Origin: Planococcus citreus
Lineage (GTDB): Bacteria > Bacillota > Bacilli > Bacillales_A > Planococcaceae
Reading direction: 5' to 3'
Assembly: GCF_003664125.1 (NCBI RefSeq)
Contig: NZ_RCCP01000009.1
Location: 1 to 61,827 of the forward strand
DNA: 61,827 bases
In this document: positions 1 to 9,204 of the stretch, piece after piece
Layout: every line of letters begins with the position of its first letter
How positions within the stretch are numbered: position 1 is the stretch's first letter
Made by a program: the position numbers and the translations under genes
The notes under the pieces: generated by a model
Databases searched by the model: none
Told to the model about the DNA's origin: nothing
The model's input: only the letters and a program-made list of their open reading frames with translations

Positions 1-1
1 T

Positions 2-1522
2 AATACAGCTACAATCAAACGTGGAACACAAGAGTTCGAAGTAGATGTAGAGGACATTCAGGTCGGTGACATCATGATCATTAAACCAGGACAAAAATTG
101 GCAATGGACGGCGTTGTCGCAAAAGGGAATTCGTCAATTAATCAGGCAGCAATTACAGGCGAATCTTTGCCTGTCCATAAAAGTGCTGGAGATGAAGTAT
201 TTGCAGGCACACTCAATGAAGAGGGTGCATTGGAAGTACTTATCACCAAGAGAACTGAAGACACTACGATTGCAAAGATTATTCACTTAGTTGAGGAAGC
301 CCAGGCAGAGCGTGCCCCTTCCCAGCAGTTCGTAGACAAGTTCGCAAAGTATTACACACCAGCTATATTAATTATCTCCCTTTTAGTCGCCGTCCTCCCC
401 CCCTTACTTATAAATGGGGAATGGAACGAATGGATTTATCGCGGCTTAGCAGTTCTAGTTGTGGGGTGCCCTTGTGCTCTCGTCATTTCTACGCCTGTCG
501 CTATTGTCACAGCAATCGGCAATGCTGCTAGAAATGGCGTATTGATTAAAGGGGGGATCCACTTAGAAGAAACTGGCCGTCTCAAAGTCATTGCTTTTGA
601 TAAAACGGGGACACTAACGCATGGAACTCCCGAAGTAACGAATATTGTTTCCCTGTCAACCATGACTGAAAAAGAAGTCCTTAAAACAGCTGCATCCATT
701 GAAAACCTCTCTCAACATCCGCTGGCGGCTGCTGTTTTGCGAAAAGCGCAGAGCTCCAATATTATTTTAGCTGAAGTAGAGAACTTCCAGTCCATGACCG
801 GCAAAGGCGCAAAAGCCGAAGTCGACGGCCAACTGTATTACATTGGCAGTCCTCATCTGTTTACAGCTGAATTAGAACGGTCACCTGAAATTTCAGCGGG
901 TATTGAAGCGCTTCAAGCTGACGGCAAGACCGTAATGCTGTTAGGGTCCCACACTGGGATCAAAGGATATATAGCAGTAGAAGACCAGGTCAGATCCGCT
1001 AGCTCTACTATCATTCAAAAACTATACGATTTGGGCATTCAGAAAACGATTATGCTCACAGGTGATAATAAACTGGCAGCTACTTCAATCGGCAATAAAC
1101 TTCATTTGACTGAAGTTAGATCAGATTTAATGCCCGAAGATAAATTAGATGCCATTAAATCTTTACGAAAACAGTTTGGCAAGGTTGCAATGATTGGCGA
1201 TGGAGTAAACGATGCGCCGGCACTAGCAACTTCTACTGTCGGAATTGCCATGGGCGGGGCCGGGACTGACACAGCGTTAGAAACGGCAGATATCGCACTT
1301 ATGGCAGATGATTTAGATAAACTCCCTTATACTATTGGGTTAAGCAGAAAAACTTTGAAAATCATCTTTCAAAACGTAGCTTTTGCTTTAGGGCTTAAAT
1401 TGCTAGCCTTGCTGTTAATCATTCCTGGATGGTTAACACTATGGATGGCCATATTTGCTGATATGGGTGCCACATTGATTGTCGTATTGAATTCTCTGCG
1501 CCTCATGAAAACCAAATATTGA
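2..1522 (+). CDS. cadA: Cadmium/zinc-exporting P1B-type ATPase CadA, 3' part (gene wraps the window ends)
   Basis: This is the C-terminal 504 residues of a CadA/ZntA heavy-metal pump whose first 201 codons lie at 61225-61827. Codons AAT ACA GCT at 2-10 repeat the last three codons of the window. Merging that overlap gives one 704-residue protein, the normal length for CadA. Motifs in full-protein numbering are the actuator TGES at about 250, the transmembrane metal site CPC at 354-356, the phosphorylated Asp398 in DKTGTLT, an HP motif (SQHPLAAAV), TGDN and the hinge GDGVNDAP at 597-604. The family uses ATP to export Cd2+, Zn2+ and Pb2+ across the cytoplasmic membrane. A perfect terminator follows the stop. 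The family is certain; the exact metal range is inferred from the neighbouring cadC. Confidence 0.95.
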   Translation, partial: NTATIKRGTQEFEVDVEDIQVGDIMIIKPGQKLAMDGVVAKGNSSINQAAITGESLPVHKSAGDEVFAGTLNEEGALEVLITKRTEDTTIAKIIHLVEEAQAERAPSQQFVDKFAKYYTPAILIISLLVAVLPPLLINGEWNEWIYRGLAVLVVGCPCALVISTPVAIVTAIGNAARNGVLIKGGIHLEETGRLKVIAFDKTGTLTHGTPEVTNIVSLSTMTEKEVLKTAASIENLSQHPLAAAVLRKAQSSNIILAEVENFQSMTGKGAKAEVDGQLYYIGSPHLFTAELERSPEISAGIEALQADGKTVMLLGSHTGIKGYIAVEDQVRSASSTIIQKLYDLGIQKTIMLTGDNKLAATSIGNKLHLTEVRSDLMPEDKLDAIKSLRKQFGKVAMIGDGVNDAPALATSTVGIAMGGAGTDTALETADIALMADDLDKLPYTIGLSRKTLKIIFQNVAFALGLKLLALLLIIPGWLTLWMAIFADMGATLIVVLNSLRLMKTKY

Positions 1523-1571
1523 GCCAACCCCGCATAACCCGGATCGTTTTATCCTGGAATCCTAACTAATA

Positions 1572-1612
1572 AAAAGAGCCAGCCGTTCATTTATTGAACG
1601 GCTGGCTCTTTT
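1572..1612. terminator. Bidirectional intrinsic terminator between cadA and the M23 gene
   Basis: Two perfect 18-bp arms (1572-1589 and 1595-1612) surround a 5-base loop. The arms begin with an A-run and end with a T-run, so the hairpin can stop transcription from both convergent genes. Confidence 0.9.
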
Positions 1613-1642
1613 GGATAGAAACATGGTGAAAAGATTTGCTTA

Positions 1643-3061
1643 TCAAGAACCGATGTAGTTTCTTGGATCTACTGCATTTGAACTTGAACCATTCCAGATA
1701 CCAATGTGAATTTCAAAATGAAGATGTGACCCTGTAGAACGGCCAGTACTTCCCATTCCGCCGATTCGTTGTCCCTGAGTCACTTTTTGTCCTTCAGATA
1801 CGTTAAGCGCGCTCATATGGCCATATACAGTAGTGAACGTTTGTCCGTTGACGGAATGGGTGATAACTACCGCATTTCCTAATCCCCCCATAACACCTGC
1901 ATGAGAAACATATCCATCTGCAGCAGCTGTTATTGCTGTACCGACACCATTTGCAATATCCATGCCTGAAGTAAACTCAGGTCCATCACCAATATCACGC
2001 CATCCAAAGTTAGATGTCACTCGTCCAGTAGTCGGCCGAATGAAGGGAGATCCTGACGATACAGCTGGGGTAGCCTGAGCTTCTGGCTCGCTTGCTAATA
2101 CAGCCGATTCTGTAGATTTTGACGAACTTTCAACAGACTCCGCAGATTTTTCGGCTTTTTGTTCTTGCGCTTTTTGTGCTTGTACTTTTTGTGCTTGTGC
2201 TTTTTTCTTTGCTGCCTGCTCTGCTGCTGCTTTACGTTCCTGAGCTAACTTACGTTTTCGTTCTTCTTCAGCTTTTCTAGCTACTTCGGCTAGACGTTCT
2301 TGCTCTTTGGTAATTTGATTTTCTAAATCTGCTGATACATCAAGTGCTTCAGAACGTTGTTGCTCTAAATCGGATTTTTCTGCTGCCAATCGCTGCTGTT
2401 CTGCCTTCAAATCTTTTGCGAGACCGTCTTGTTCAGCTTTTTGTCCATTGAGCTCATTTCTAAGTTTTTCAAGCTCTGCTCTACGCTCTTCTTGCTTAGC
2501 AAGCTTGGTTTCCACCTGGGCCTTTTGATTTGCCAATAATTCTTTATCTTCTTCTTGGGTACGCATGATTTCACGGTCGGCTTCAATTAACGTGTTAACA
2601 GCCGAAAATCGATCAATAAAATCAACAAAATCCTCAGCCCCAAGCAAAACATCTATATAATCAACGGATCCGCCACTCATTTGGATAGCTCGTGCCCGTT
2701 CTTTCAGTAATTCTGTTCGCTCATCAATTTTTTTCTTTAACTTAGCGATTGAATCTTTTAAATCCTTTATTTCCGCTGTCGTTTGTTCAATTTCGCCTTC
2801 GACAACTGCAACTTTTGATGTCGTTTCTTGAATTTGTTTATCCAAGCTTTGAATTTCTTCCATGATTTTTTCCAGAGCTGATTGATTCTTGGAAATTTCG
2901 TTTGCTTTATTATTAATTCCTTTGTTTAAATCATTCTGTTTTTGCTCTATTTCCTGTTTCTCTTGTTCGAGTTCACTCAATTTATCCGCATTTACTGTAG
3001 GCATTAAAATCGAGAATGCCAAAATAGAAGATAAACCTGTTACTAACCACTGCTTTCTCAT
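1643..3061 (-). CDS. Secreted coiled-coil M23/LytM-domain protein (PcsB/EnvC-like)
   Basis: A 472-residue exported protein. The signal peptide ends near residue 25 (cleavage about VNA/DKL). A long heptad-rich coiled coil follows at about 27-265, then an Ala/Lys/Gln-rich linker at about 265-320, and a C-terminal LytM domain at about 345-470. Proteins of this shape act at the cell wall either as endopeptidases or as activators of other hydrolases. The second zinc motif is intact (HLH at 446-448). In the first motif, HxxxD, the His is replaced by Thr364 (FTSGMD, Asp368), so peptidase activity is doubtful and an EnvC-like activator role is possible. The domain calls are firm; activity is inferred. 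It converges on cadA and is probably monocistronic. Confidence 0.85.
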   Translation of the reverse strand: MRKQWLVTGLSSILAFSILMPTVNADKLSELEQEKQEIEQKQNDLNKGINNKANEISKNQSALEKIMEEIQSLDKQIQETTSKVAVVEGEIEQTTAEIKDLKDSIAKLKKKIDERTELLKERARAIQMSGGSVDYIDVLLGAEDFVDFIDRFSAVNTLIEADREIMRTQEEDKELLANQKAQVETKLAKQEERRAELEKLRNELNGQKAEQDGLAKDLKAEQQRLAAEKSDLEQQRSEALDVSADLENQITKEQERLAEVARKAEEERKRKLAQERKAAAEQAAKKKAQAQKVQAQKAQEQKAEKSAESVESSSKSTESAVLASEPEAQATPAVSSGSPFIRPTTGRVTSNFGWRDIGDGPEFTSGMDIANGVGTAITAAADGYVSHAGVMGGLGNAVVITHSVNGQTFTTVYGHMSALNVSEGQKVTQGQRIGGMGSTGRSTGSHLHFEIHIGIWNGSSSNAVDPRNYIGS

Positions 3062-3387
3062 TGTTACTTCCCCTCTCGTACTTTAACTCTTATTTCTTTA
3101 TGTATAGGTTAGTGCTACATCATTTAAAATTCGCGCTAAAACATATCGTTTTATAATCAGGTGTCTTCCAGGACTCACCAATAGTTTCAAAACACTTTGT
3201 TATTCAGGGAACCCGATTTTAAAATCCAACTGCATCAGTGTATCATGGGGCTCTTTTACATTTGTTACAGGAACCTTGCAATTTCGTTTTTAATTCAAGG
3301 TTTTTCCCAGTGCAGAATCTCAGCTTTTTTATTCATTTTTTCTGTAAGTACCAATCGATGCTCCTAATTAGGAGATGGCGGAATCAA
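3062..3387. other. Intergenic region upstream of the M23 gene
   Basis: About 325 bases without a supportable gene. It must carry the minus-strand promoter and ribosome site of the M23 gene (GAGGGGAAGTAAC next to the start). I see no repeat or RNA structure in it. Confidence 0.5.
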
Positions 3388-3428
3388 ATAAAGATGCTTG
3401 GATATATGATATACCCAAGCATCTTTAT
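3388..3428 (-). terminator. Terminator of the GH13-like gene
   Basis: Perfect 14-bp inverted repeat (3388-3401 with 3415-3428) just downstream of the minus-strand stop at 3473. It is followed on the minus strand by a T-rich stretch. Confidence 0.75.
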
Positions 3429-3472
3429 CCATTCTAAAGCCGCTATGACCGTATTGAATTTTTAAGAAGGAA

Positions 3473-4918
3473 TTATTTTTTAGCAGTGGCAGCCTTCTTT
3501 TTCTTTCTTCCTCGACGCCAAGCTAAAAACAAGAACGTTAAGAAGGAGATGTATAAGACTACTAACGCTGCGATATAGGCTTTATTGAAGCCTTTTTGTT
3601 CGATGATATTGAAAGCTTCTCCTAATTCTCTATCTAAAGTGATCCGGTAATTTCCCTCTTCATCCTGACGCGCAATATTGTTTTCGAATAATCCACGCAA
3701 TTCCTTATCGTCGCCAACTACACTGGCTGGCAAAGTCAAACTTTGTGTAGAGGAAGAATTGTTAATTGCGATAATCCAGGTTTCTTCTTCGTTTGACCGC
3801 TTATATACAAACCAGCCGTCTTCCTCGTGCAATACTTCCATACTACCCGTCCGCAAGGCTGCTGATTGATTCCGAAGAGAAGTCAAGTTGGCTATATGGT
3901 CGATTAATTCCTCATCTACCCCTAAGTCCAAGATAGGGTGGGTATCAGGAGCTGTTTGCCCATTAACAGCAATTTCAGAACCATATTGTATGACAGGAAT
4001 CCCTGGCATAGTTAATAATTGAAAGGTAAGCAACTTCCATCGTGTTGGCGGGAAGCCGCCTTCTTGGACTGTGTCCGCAGTGAACCGGGAAGTGAGGAGA
4101 GAATCAACTTGAATCAGCTTGCCCTCTGCTTCTTCCCAAGAACCGGAAAGCTCTGTTTCATTAGGGTTAAAACTCTTATAGCTATCTCTTAAAGCAGTCT
4201 CAATTCCTGGCATGACCACAGCATCAAGGCCGTCTTGAGGTGGTGTTACATCATCGCTTATTACATAGAGATCCCGAATGCTTTTTAGGCTTTCAGAAAA
4301 TCGAGTGATAAAGGCTGGATCCAAGCTATCTGCCTTTTTTATTCGAATACCGTCAATCGCATATTTTTCGATGAAGCCTTCAAATTGTCCAATTAATTGA
4401 TCTTGTACTTCACGATTAGCGGTCTCCAGAGCGATGGTTCCATTTTCATTTTCAACAAACCATTCAGGATGGCTTTCCCGCCATACATGTTGTTCACTCA
4501 ATTCCTGAGTCGGCAGATCAATCATTACCTTTAAATCCAGTTCATGGGCTTTGTTTATAACTTCCTCCCATTCCTCCTGGGTACCAAAACGCGACTCTAA
4601 CTCATCGTAATCCACTACGGCTGTCCCATCATAGGAAGTCGCAGAGAAGACAGGCCCAACGGAAATCATAGTAAACCCCATATCTTTTATGTACTGCATT
4701 TCGCTGGTCAGTCCTGCAAAATCTCCCCCGCTAAATGAATTAGGGTCTAGGGAATTCACATTGATATCATTTTGAATTCCCTTATTAAAGAATCGATCCA
4801 CCAATAGGTCATAAATAATTTCATCTTGCAATTCATTATTCTCTGAAGCTTCTATCGGCCTTGCTAAATTGAATAGTAAAAATCCCACCAACAGGATTGA
4901 AACCCATCTCTTTTTCAC
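3473..4918 (-). CDS. Membrane-anchored GH13 (alpha-amylase family) protein lacking the catalytic residues
   Basis: A 481-residue protein with an N-terminal signal peptide (residues 1-24), a GH13 TIM-barrel-like body, and a C-terminal transmembrane segment (about 447-467) followed by a Lys/Arg-rich tail. It should be an outward-facing anchored protein. Barrel landmarks are visible: YDLLVDRFFN at the start, LKVMIDLPTQ (region I), DGIRIKKAD (region II) and MPGIPVIQYGSE near the end. The nucleophile Asp expected in region II (GxRxD) is Lys194. The acid/base Glu region reads YVISDD, and no NHD motif is seen where region IV should lie. The fold is well supported. A non-catalytic, carbohydrate-binding or structural role is my inference. 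Confidence 0.8.
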   Translation of the reverse strand: MKKRWVSILLVGFLLFNLARPIEASENNELQDEIIYDLLVDRFFNKGIQNDINVNSLDPNSFSGGDFAGLTSEMQYIKDMGFTMISVGPVFSATSYDGTAVVDYDELESRFGTQEEWEEVINKAHELDLKVMIDLPTQELSEQHVWRESHPEWFVENENGTIALETANREVQDQLIGQFEGFIEKYAIDGIRIKKADSLDPAFITRFSESLKSIRDLYVISDDVTPPQDGLDAVVMPGIETALRDSYKSFNPNETELSGSWEEAEGKLIQVDSLLTSRFTADTVQEGGFPPTRWKLLTFQLLTMPGIPVIQYGSEIAVNGQTAPDTHPILDLGVDEELIDHIANLTSLRNQSAALRTGSMEVLHEEDGWFVYKRSNEEETWIIAINNSSSTQSLTLPASVVGDDKELRGLFENNIARQDEEGNYRITLDRELGEAFNIIEQKGFNKAYIAALVVLYISFLTFLFLAWRRGRKKKKAATAKK

Positions 4919-5223
4919 ACAGTTTTCCTCCTCAAAAATACCAAACTCGTTTTCAGATTCGGTTCAGTGTAACAAATATCAATTTTCTCTTCTATATAAA
5001 ATTAAATACTTCATAAACTCTGCTTAAAGTTTTATCGATCCTGTGAATATTTAAGCATACCCGGATAAAGCTTCAGTAGGTTAAACTATTAGTAAACTTT
5101 ATTCTGTAATTAAGGAGTCAATAGGTATTGATTTTCTCTAATCATGTATTACAGTTAAACAGGATATTAACAATGTTCCAAAAATGAACTACCGCAATTT
5201 CACTAATCCTAAGGAGGAATATC
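4919..5223. other. Intergenic, nothing recognised
   Basis: 305 bases of AT-rich sequence between divergent genes, expected to hold both promoters. No repeat, hairpin or open frame stands out. Confidence 0.4.
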
Positions 5224-5454
5224 ATGCTCTCTTCAAATAAAAAGCCACAAGATAAATCGACAACTTTTGGATTTCTATTTTACTTTGTGGCCTTGCTCGG
5301 CTGGTCTATTTATGATTTTTTTGTCACGGGTACTACTGGATGGCAAGTACCGATTCTATTTCTTGGGTTTGCCATCTATCTGTGGACAAAAGTATTTTAT
5401 CAGCAACGAAAAATAAAAGAGACAGTAAAAGAGTCCGAGCTGAAACTCAAGTGA
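5224..5454 (+). CDS. Small two-helix membrane protein
   Basis: A 76-residue protein with two hydrophobic segments (about 17-33 and 41-57) and a charged C-terminus, so probably a small integral membrane protein. It has a strong ribosome site (AAGGAGGA, 7 bases before ATG) and is followed closely by an intrinsic terminator, which supports a real single-gene transcript. I do not recognise the family. Its neighbours are the divergent GH13-like gene and a convergent zinc transporter. Confidence 0.7.
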   Translation: MLSSNKKPQDKSTTFGFLFYFVALLGWSIYDFFVTGTTGWQVPILFLGFAIYLWTKVFYQQRKIKETVKESELKLK

Positions 5455-5470
5455 ATGATAAGGGGACAAT

Positions 5471-5505
5471 AAAAAAGAGCGACGGGCTTTCCGTCGCTCT
5501 TTTTT
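5471..5505. terminator. Bidirectional terminator
   Basis: Fifteen-base arms (AAAAAGAGCGACGG and its complement) with a 5-base loop, lying between two convergent genes. Confidence 0.9.
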
Positions 5506-5563
5506 ATCAAAATATTTTTGAACACTCTATTCCAGACACTTTCAAATGAATCCTCTGCGAAAG

Positions 5564-6493
5564 CTAACGGGAGTCTTCTAAATCCTTCAAATCCCCGTGA
5601 ATGGACTCTATATGGGGATGGTCTTGTGATTCCAATTGAATTGTTATGTGGGTAATTTGTTGTTTTATCATTGCAGCCTCTATCTCTCTCAATATGAGTT
5701 GGCTTTCTTCGAAAGAAAGGCCATTCTCTATCACCACATGGCCCGATAATGCATTTTTTCCGCTAGTGATGCTCCAGACATGCAAATCGTGTATATTATT
5801 TACTCCTGGGATTTTTTCAATCGTATCTGTTATGCGATCGATACTTACATCTGTGGGGGTTCCTTCCATCAATACATGAATGGCTTCCTTTGTAACACGC
5901 CAACCACTTATTAAAACAAGTATGGCTACAACGACACTAGCTAAAGGATCGGCCCATGCCCAGCCGAAAAAGATTATTAGCAATGCGGCTGTTATGGCTC
6001 CTACAGAACCCAACAAATCACTCAGTACGTGTAGGAAGGCGGCCCGAAGATTCAAATTGTCCTTAGTATCTCCGCCTCTGGTCAAAATCCAGGCAACCAA
6101 TATATTTACTAATAGACCGATAATGGCAATAATCAACATGCCTGTTGTAGCGACTTCTGGCGGATCAGAAAACCGATGGTAGGCCTCGTAAAAAATGTAA
6201 AGTGAGATTAATACTAATGTTACTCCATTGAAGACGGCAGCTAAGATTTCGAACCTCTTGTAACCATAGGTCTTAGCTTGATCCGCTGCCTTTTCCCCAA
6301 TTGTAAAAGCTAAAAACCCAATACCTAAGGAAATCGAATCGCTTAACATATGTCCAGCATCCGCAATCAATGCCAGGCTATTTGTCAGAAAGCCGCCAAT
6401 CGCTTCTACGACCATATAAACCGTAATAATCAAAAAAGAAATTAATAAAGTTTTTTTATTGCGTCCATGTGCGTGGTCATGGTCACTCCCCAT
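5564..6493 (-). CDS. czcD: Cation diffusion facilitator (CzcD/ZitB-type Zn/Cd/Co efflux)
   Basis: A 309-residue CDF transporter that exchanges cytoplasmic Zn2+, Cd2+ or Co2+ for protons. A short His-rich start (HDHAHG) is followed by six predicted helices. The first metal-site motif is Asp45/His48/Asp52 (ADAGHMLSD) and the second is HVLSD near residues 154-158, so both transport-site signatures are intact. The C-terminal cytoplasmic domain contains the usual IPGVNNIHDLHVWSI segment. The start follows a good ribosome site (GAGGTATC region). The next minus-strand gene upstream is a second CDF, 79 bases away, so the two may be co-transcribed. The family is certain; the metal preference is not visible. 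Confidence 0.92.
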   Translation of the reverse strand: MGSDHDHAHGRNKKTLLISFLIITVYMVVEAIGGFLTNSLALIADAGHMLSDSISLGIGFLAFTIGEKAADQAKTYGYKRFEILAAVFNGVTLVLISLYIFYEAYHRFSDPPEVATTGMLIIAIIGLLVNILVAWILTRGGDTKDNLNLRAAFLHVLSDLLGSVGAITAALLIIFFGWAWADPLASVVVAILVLISGWRVTKEAIHVLMEGTPTDVSIDRITDTIEKIPGVNNIHDLHVWSITSGKNALSGHVVIENGLSFEESQLILREIEAAMIKQQITHITIQLESQDHPHIESIHGDLKDLEDSR

Positions 6494-6572
6494 TTACGAT
6501 ACCTCCCTTATTGGATATCTTTGCAAAAGTAAAATTGATCAACTGGTTATTCACATAATAGGATCTTGGCAA

Positions 6573-7421
6573 TCACTGAGTTTTCCAATCCATTTCAATT
6601 GTGGAATGAATGATGTGAAGATCCGAAATTGTACTCCGGACCTTTTCCTTAGTTGCAGTTGATTCTGCCAAATTTTCTCCAGTGACCGAGAGGCACACAT
6701 TCATTGCGTGCTCCTCCCCATCAATTGACCATATATGCAGATCCTTTACTGAAAGTACCCCAGGAATTTTCTCAATTCTTGAATGGACTTCATCCAAATT
6801 GATGTCCTGAGGTACACCTTCAAGCAAAATCTTCATGGTTTTCGATAAATTCCGAAAAACATTGAACAGTATAAATAAAGCAATGGCAATCGATAAAATG
6901 GGATCAAGTATATGGATGTCTTTGAACAACAAAACAATACCTACTATTAGTACGGCCACCCAACCTAGGACGTCTTCTAATAGATGCCAAGTAAGCACGC
7001 CTTCATTTACTGACTTGCCTTTATGTAGCCTGTATGCCGCAAATCCATTTAACAACACACCTGCAACTGCAAACCAAACCATTCCTTGGGCATTGGAGTG
7101 CTCGGGGTTGAATAGAAGAGGTATGGCTTGAAAGAAAATATAAACAGAACCCGCAATTAAAATGAGTGCATTAATCAAAGCTCCCAGCAGCGAAAAACGC
7201 TTGTAACCGAAACTGAACTTTTGGTCTCCTTCCTTCTTCGAGAATTTTTGCAGAAACCAAGAAAGCCCCAATGCTGTTGCATCCCCCAAGTCATGTACGG
7301 CATCAGACATAATAGCCACGCTATTAATTAAGAAGCCCCCAATGAATTCGCCTATAGAAAAAAGCAAGTTGATGAAAAAAGCCAATTTGATATTTTTTTC
7401 ATCCTTATGAGCTGTTGCCAT
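6573..7421 (-). CDS. Second cation diffusion facilitator family transporter
   Basis: A 282-residue CDF protein, diverged from the neighbour downstream. Site residues are Asp40/His43/Asp47 (SDAVHDLGD) and HLLED at about 146-150. The C-terminal domain contains IPGVLSVKDLHIWSIDG and a His/Glu pair (EEHAMNV). It lacks the His-rich N-terminus of its neighbour. Two different CDFs side by side suggest different metals or additive export. The ribosome site (GAGAGGAGG) lies just before ATG. Confidence 0.9.
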   Translation of the reverse strand: MATAHKDEKNIKLAFFINLLFSIGEFIGGFLINSVAIMSDAVHDLGDATALGLSWFLQKFSKKEGDQKFSFGYKRFSLLGALINALILIAGSVYIFFQAIPLLFNPEHSNAQGMVWFAVAGVLLNGFAAYRLHKGKSVNEGVLTWHLLEDVLGWVAVLIVGIVLLFKDIHILDPILSIAIALFILFNVFRNLSKTMKILLEGVPQDINLDEVHSRIEKIPGVLSVKDLHIWSIDGEEHAMNVCLSVTGENLAESTATKEKVRSTISDLHIIHSTIEMDWKTQ

Positions 7422-7538
7422 CTGTTATCCTCCTCTCTCAGTACATTTAAATAAAAATGACGTACAAATTTTGATTCTTACTCTTGCTTAATTAACTAAC
7501 TCCATTTTGCTGAGTAGTCACTATATTCCCCAAAGCTC

Positions 7539-7718
7539 ATGAAATACACCTTGGTATATGATGTGTGCAATTCCACAATTACTTATGACGAAGAATTTCG
7601 GCCAGCAGGAAATTATGTAAGATTTAAAGAATGTGACAGAGAAAAAGGAATTTCATACTCCTTTTCATCTGTTCTATACTTGCCTATGCCAAATATTGAC
7701 ATCCTAACTAGGAGGTAG
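7539..7718 (+). CDS. Possible 59-residue ORF before the methyltransferase
   Basis: An uninterrupted frame from ATG at 7539 to TAG at 7716-7718, ending inside the ribosome site of the next gene. I see no ribosome site in front of its ATG and recognise no family. It contains two Cys and several aromatic residues. It may be a chance frame or the end of a decayed gene; the tight abutment to the next start is the only argument for it. Confidence 0.25.
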   Translation: MKYTLVYDVCNSTITYDEEFRPAGNYVRFKECDREKGISYSFSSVLYLPMPNIDILTRR

Positions 7719-7723
7719 AGAGA

Positions 7724-8341
7724 GTGAACAATACATGGAACAAAATAATGTATAGAATTTGGTCGCCTATCTATGACCAGATCTTCAACACTGGGCCTTT
7801 CTTAGAAGCGAGGAAGAAAGTTTTCCAAGATGTTAAGTTTGAAAAACACTCAAATCTATTATTTGTAGGAGTGGGGACAGGGGCCGATTTGGAATTATTC
7901 AATCCTCAACACTTTACTATTACCGCTATTGACTTATCTCCCGACATGTTAGAAAAAGCTCGCAAAAAATATCCGGAGTCTGCTATTAATTTTTTAGAAA
8001 TGGATGCTCAAAAATTGAATTTTGACGACAATCAGTTTGATTTTGTCATTGCCAGCCTGATACTTTCTGTTGTACCTGATCCGAATACTTGTTTGAGAGA
8101 AATGGCACGCGTCCTCAAAAATAGTGGGGAACTCATTATTTTTGATAAGTTTTCTTCAACTGAAACAAGCTCTTCAATTCAACGAAGACTAGTTAGGCCT
8201 TTCGTAAAACTACTTGGGACCGATATTGCCTTGAGTTTCAAAGCTTTGTTCGAAGAAAACAAACGGTATCTGAAGCTCATAGACAAAAGCCCTGTCATGT
8301 TTAACGGTTTTTATACTAAAATTCGCCTCCGAAAAGAATAA
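7724..8341 (+). CDS. Class I SAM-dependent methyltransferase (UbiE/PmtA-like)
   Basis: A 205-residue methyltransferase with a Rossmann-type core. Motif I is LLFVGVGTGADLEL (about 45-58), the acidic strand-2 residue lies in ITAIDLSPDM, and the post-core strand is FDFVIASLILSVVPD. The C-terminal part (FVKLLGTDIALSFKALFEE) resembles small phosphatidylethanolamine or quinone methyltransferases; the substrate cannot be read from sequence. The start is GTG, chosen because AGGAGG lies 8 bases upstream. A VanZ-like gene follows 80 bases later, which may point to an envelope role. Confidence 0.8.
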   Translation: MNNTWNKIMYRIWSPIYDQIFNTGPFLEARKKVFQDVKFEKHSNLLFVGVGTGADLELFNPQHFTITAIDLSPDMLEKARKKYPESAINFLEMDAQKLNFDDNQFDFVIASLILSVVPDPNTCLREMARVLKNSGELIIFDKFSSTETSSSIQRRLVRPFVKLLGTDIALSFKALFEENKRYLKLIDKSPVMFNGFYTKIRLRKE

Positions 8342-8429
8342 AAACTTTAGTAGATTGTCTTTGACTTACTCAAAACCTTCTCAAAAATCTAGTTGGATTT
8401 CCTACTTAAACTAAGAAAGGACAGTGTCA

Positions 8430-8858
8430 ATGCGATTCCCTCTCTTTTTAGTAGTTCTATGGGCATCAGTGATTTTAGCGGTTATGTCCACAAGCGATGC
8501 ATATGCTTTTTTAGTTGATCAAGTCGTAGAGTATCAGATAAACTTGCAGCCTAACTTTCTTGAATTACTGAAATTTAGTGACGTTGCTTTCAATGATGCT
8601 TTTTACTTAGCACAAAAAACTGGCCATTTGTTATCCTTTGGGATTCTGTATATTTTAATGTTCATTTGGCTAAAGCAAACTTTCTATTCTTGGTTTTTAT
8701 GCACATCGTTTGCCTTTTTCTCAGAAGTTTTTCAGTTGTTTTTCGATAGAAATGGTAGGCTCTTTGATGTGGGCATCGATTTAATTGGTATTTTTCTAGC
8801 CCATCAACTGATTATCAGAGTTCTCAACTTTAAAAATGAATTCAGTAAAAATAACTAG
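8430..8858 (+). CDS. VanZ-like membrane protein
   Basis: About 142 residues with four predicted helices. The VanZ family pattern is present: KTGHLLSFGILY in the middle, then EVFQLFFDRNGRLFDVGIDLIG. VanZ proteins are small membrane proteins, one of which gives low-level teicoplanin resistance; most have unknown roles. I prefer the ATG at 8430 because AAGAAAGG lies about 9 bases upstream. An in-frame GTG at 8424 is the alternative and lies too close to that site. Confidence 0.75.
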   Translation: MRFPLFLVVLWASVILAVMSTSDAYAFLVDQVVEYQINLQPNFLELLKFSDVAFNDAFYLAQKTGHLLSFGILYILMFIWLKQTFYSWFLCTSFAFFSEVFQLFFDRNGRLFDVGIDLIGIFLAHQLIIRVLNFKNEFSKNN

Positions 8859-8916
8859 GAGACGATGCTTTTCTAGCTAACCGCAACAATCCGTACTGAG
8901 AAGAATAAAACAAGTC

Positions 8917-9204
8917 TCAAGTTCTCCATAGCCCAATAATGCCTTTTCTACGGTATATAATCTGATGGCATTCAAGAATTTTTAATATCTTAGTAAGTCG
9001 ATAAGTCGACAAATTCAAATCCTTCTCTACCTCTTTAGTATTTTTGACTAGCACTCCGCAGGAAGTAGAATTCCTCAAAAAATACGTTATAAATCTAAGT
9101 CCACTTCTCAGTGTTTCTTTCTTCTCTTCTGCTAAGCATTTTCTGACTTCTTTTATGACCTTAGTCTCTGAATTCGAAAAAGAACACTCATTTTTACTTT
9201 TCAC
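8917..9204 (-). CDS. Small winged-helix DNA-binding protein (RepL/MarR-like)
   Basis: A 95-residue protein whose C-terminal half reads as a winged helix: TKEVEKDLNLSTYRLTKIL (recognition region) followed by LECHQIIYRRKGIIGLW (wing). The pattern resembles the C-terminal helix-turn-helix of small plasmid RepL proteins, but the usual RepL N-terminus is absent. It may be a truncated replication gene or a free-standing regulator. A ribosome site (GAGGAG) lies 6-7 bases before ATG. The stop is near the end of the VanZ-like gene (convergent). Confidence 0.55.
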   Translation of the reverse strand: MKSKNECSFSNSETKVIKEVRKCLAEEKKETLRSGLRFITYFLRNSTSCGVLVKNTKEVEKDLNLSTYRLTKILKILECHQIIYRRKGIIGLWRT

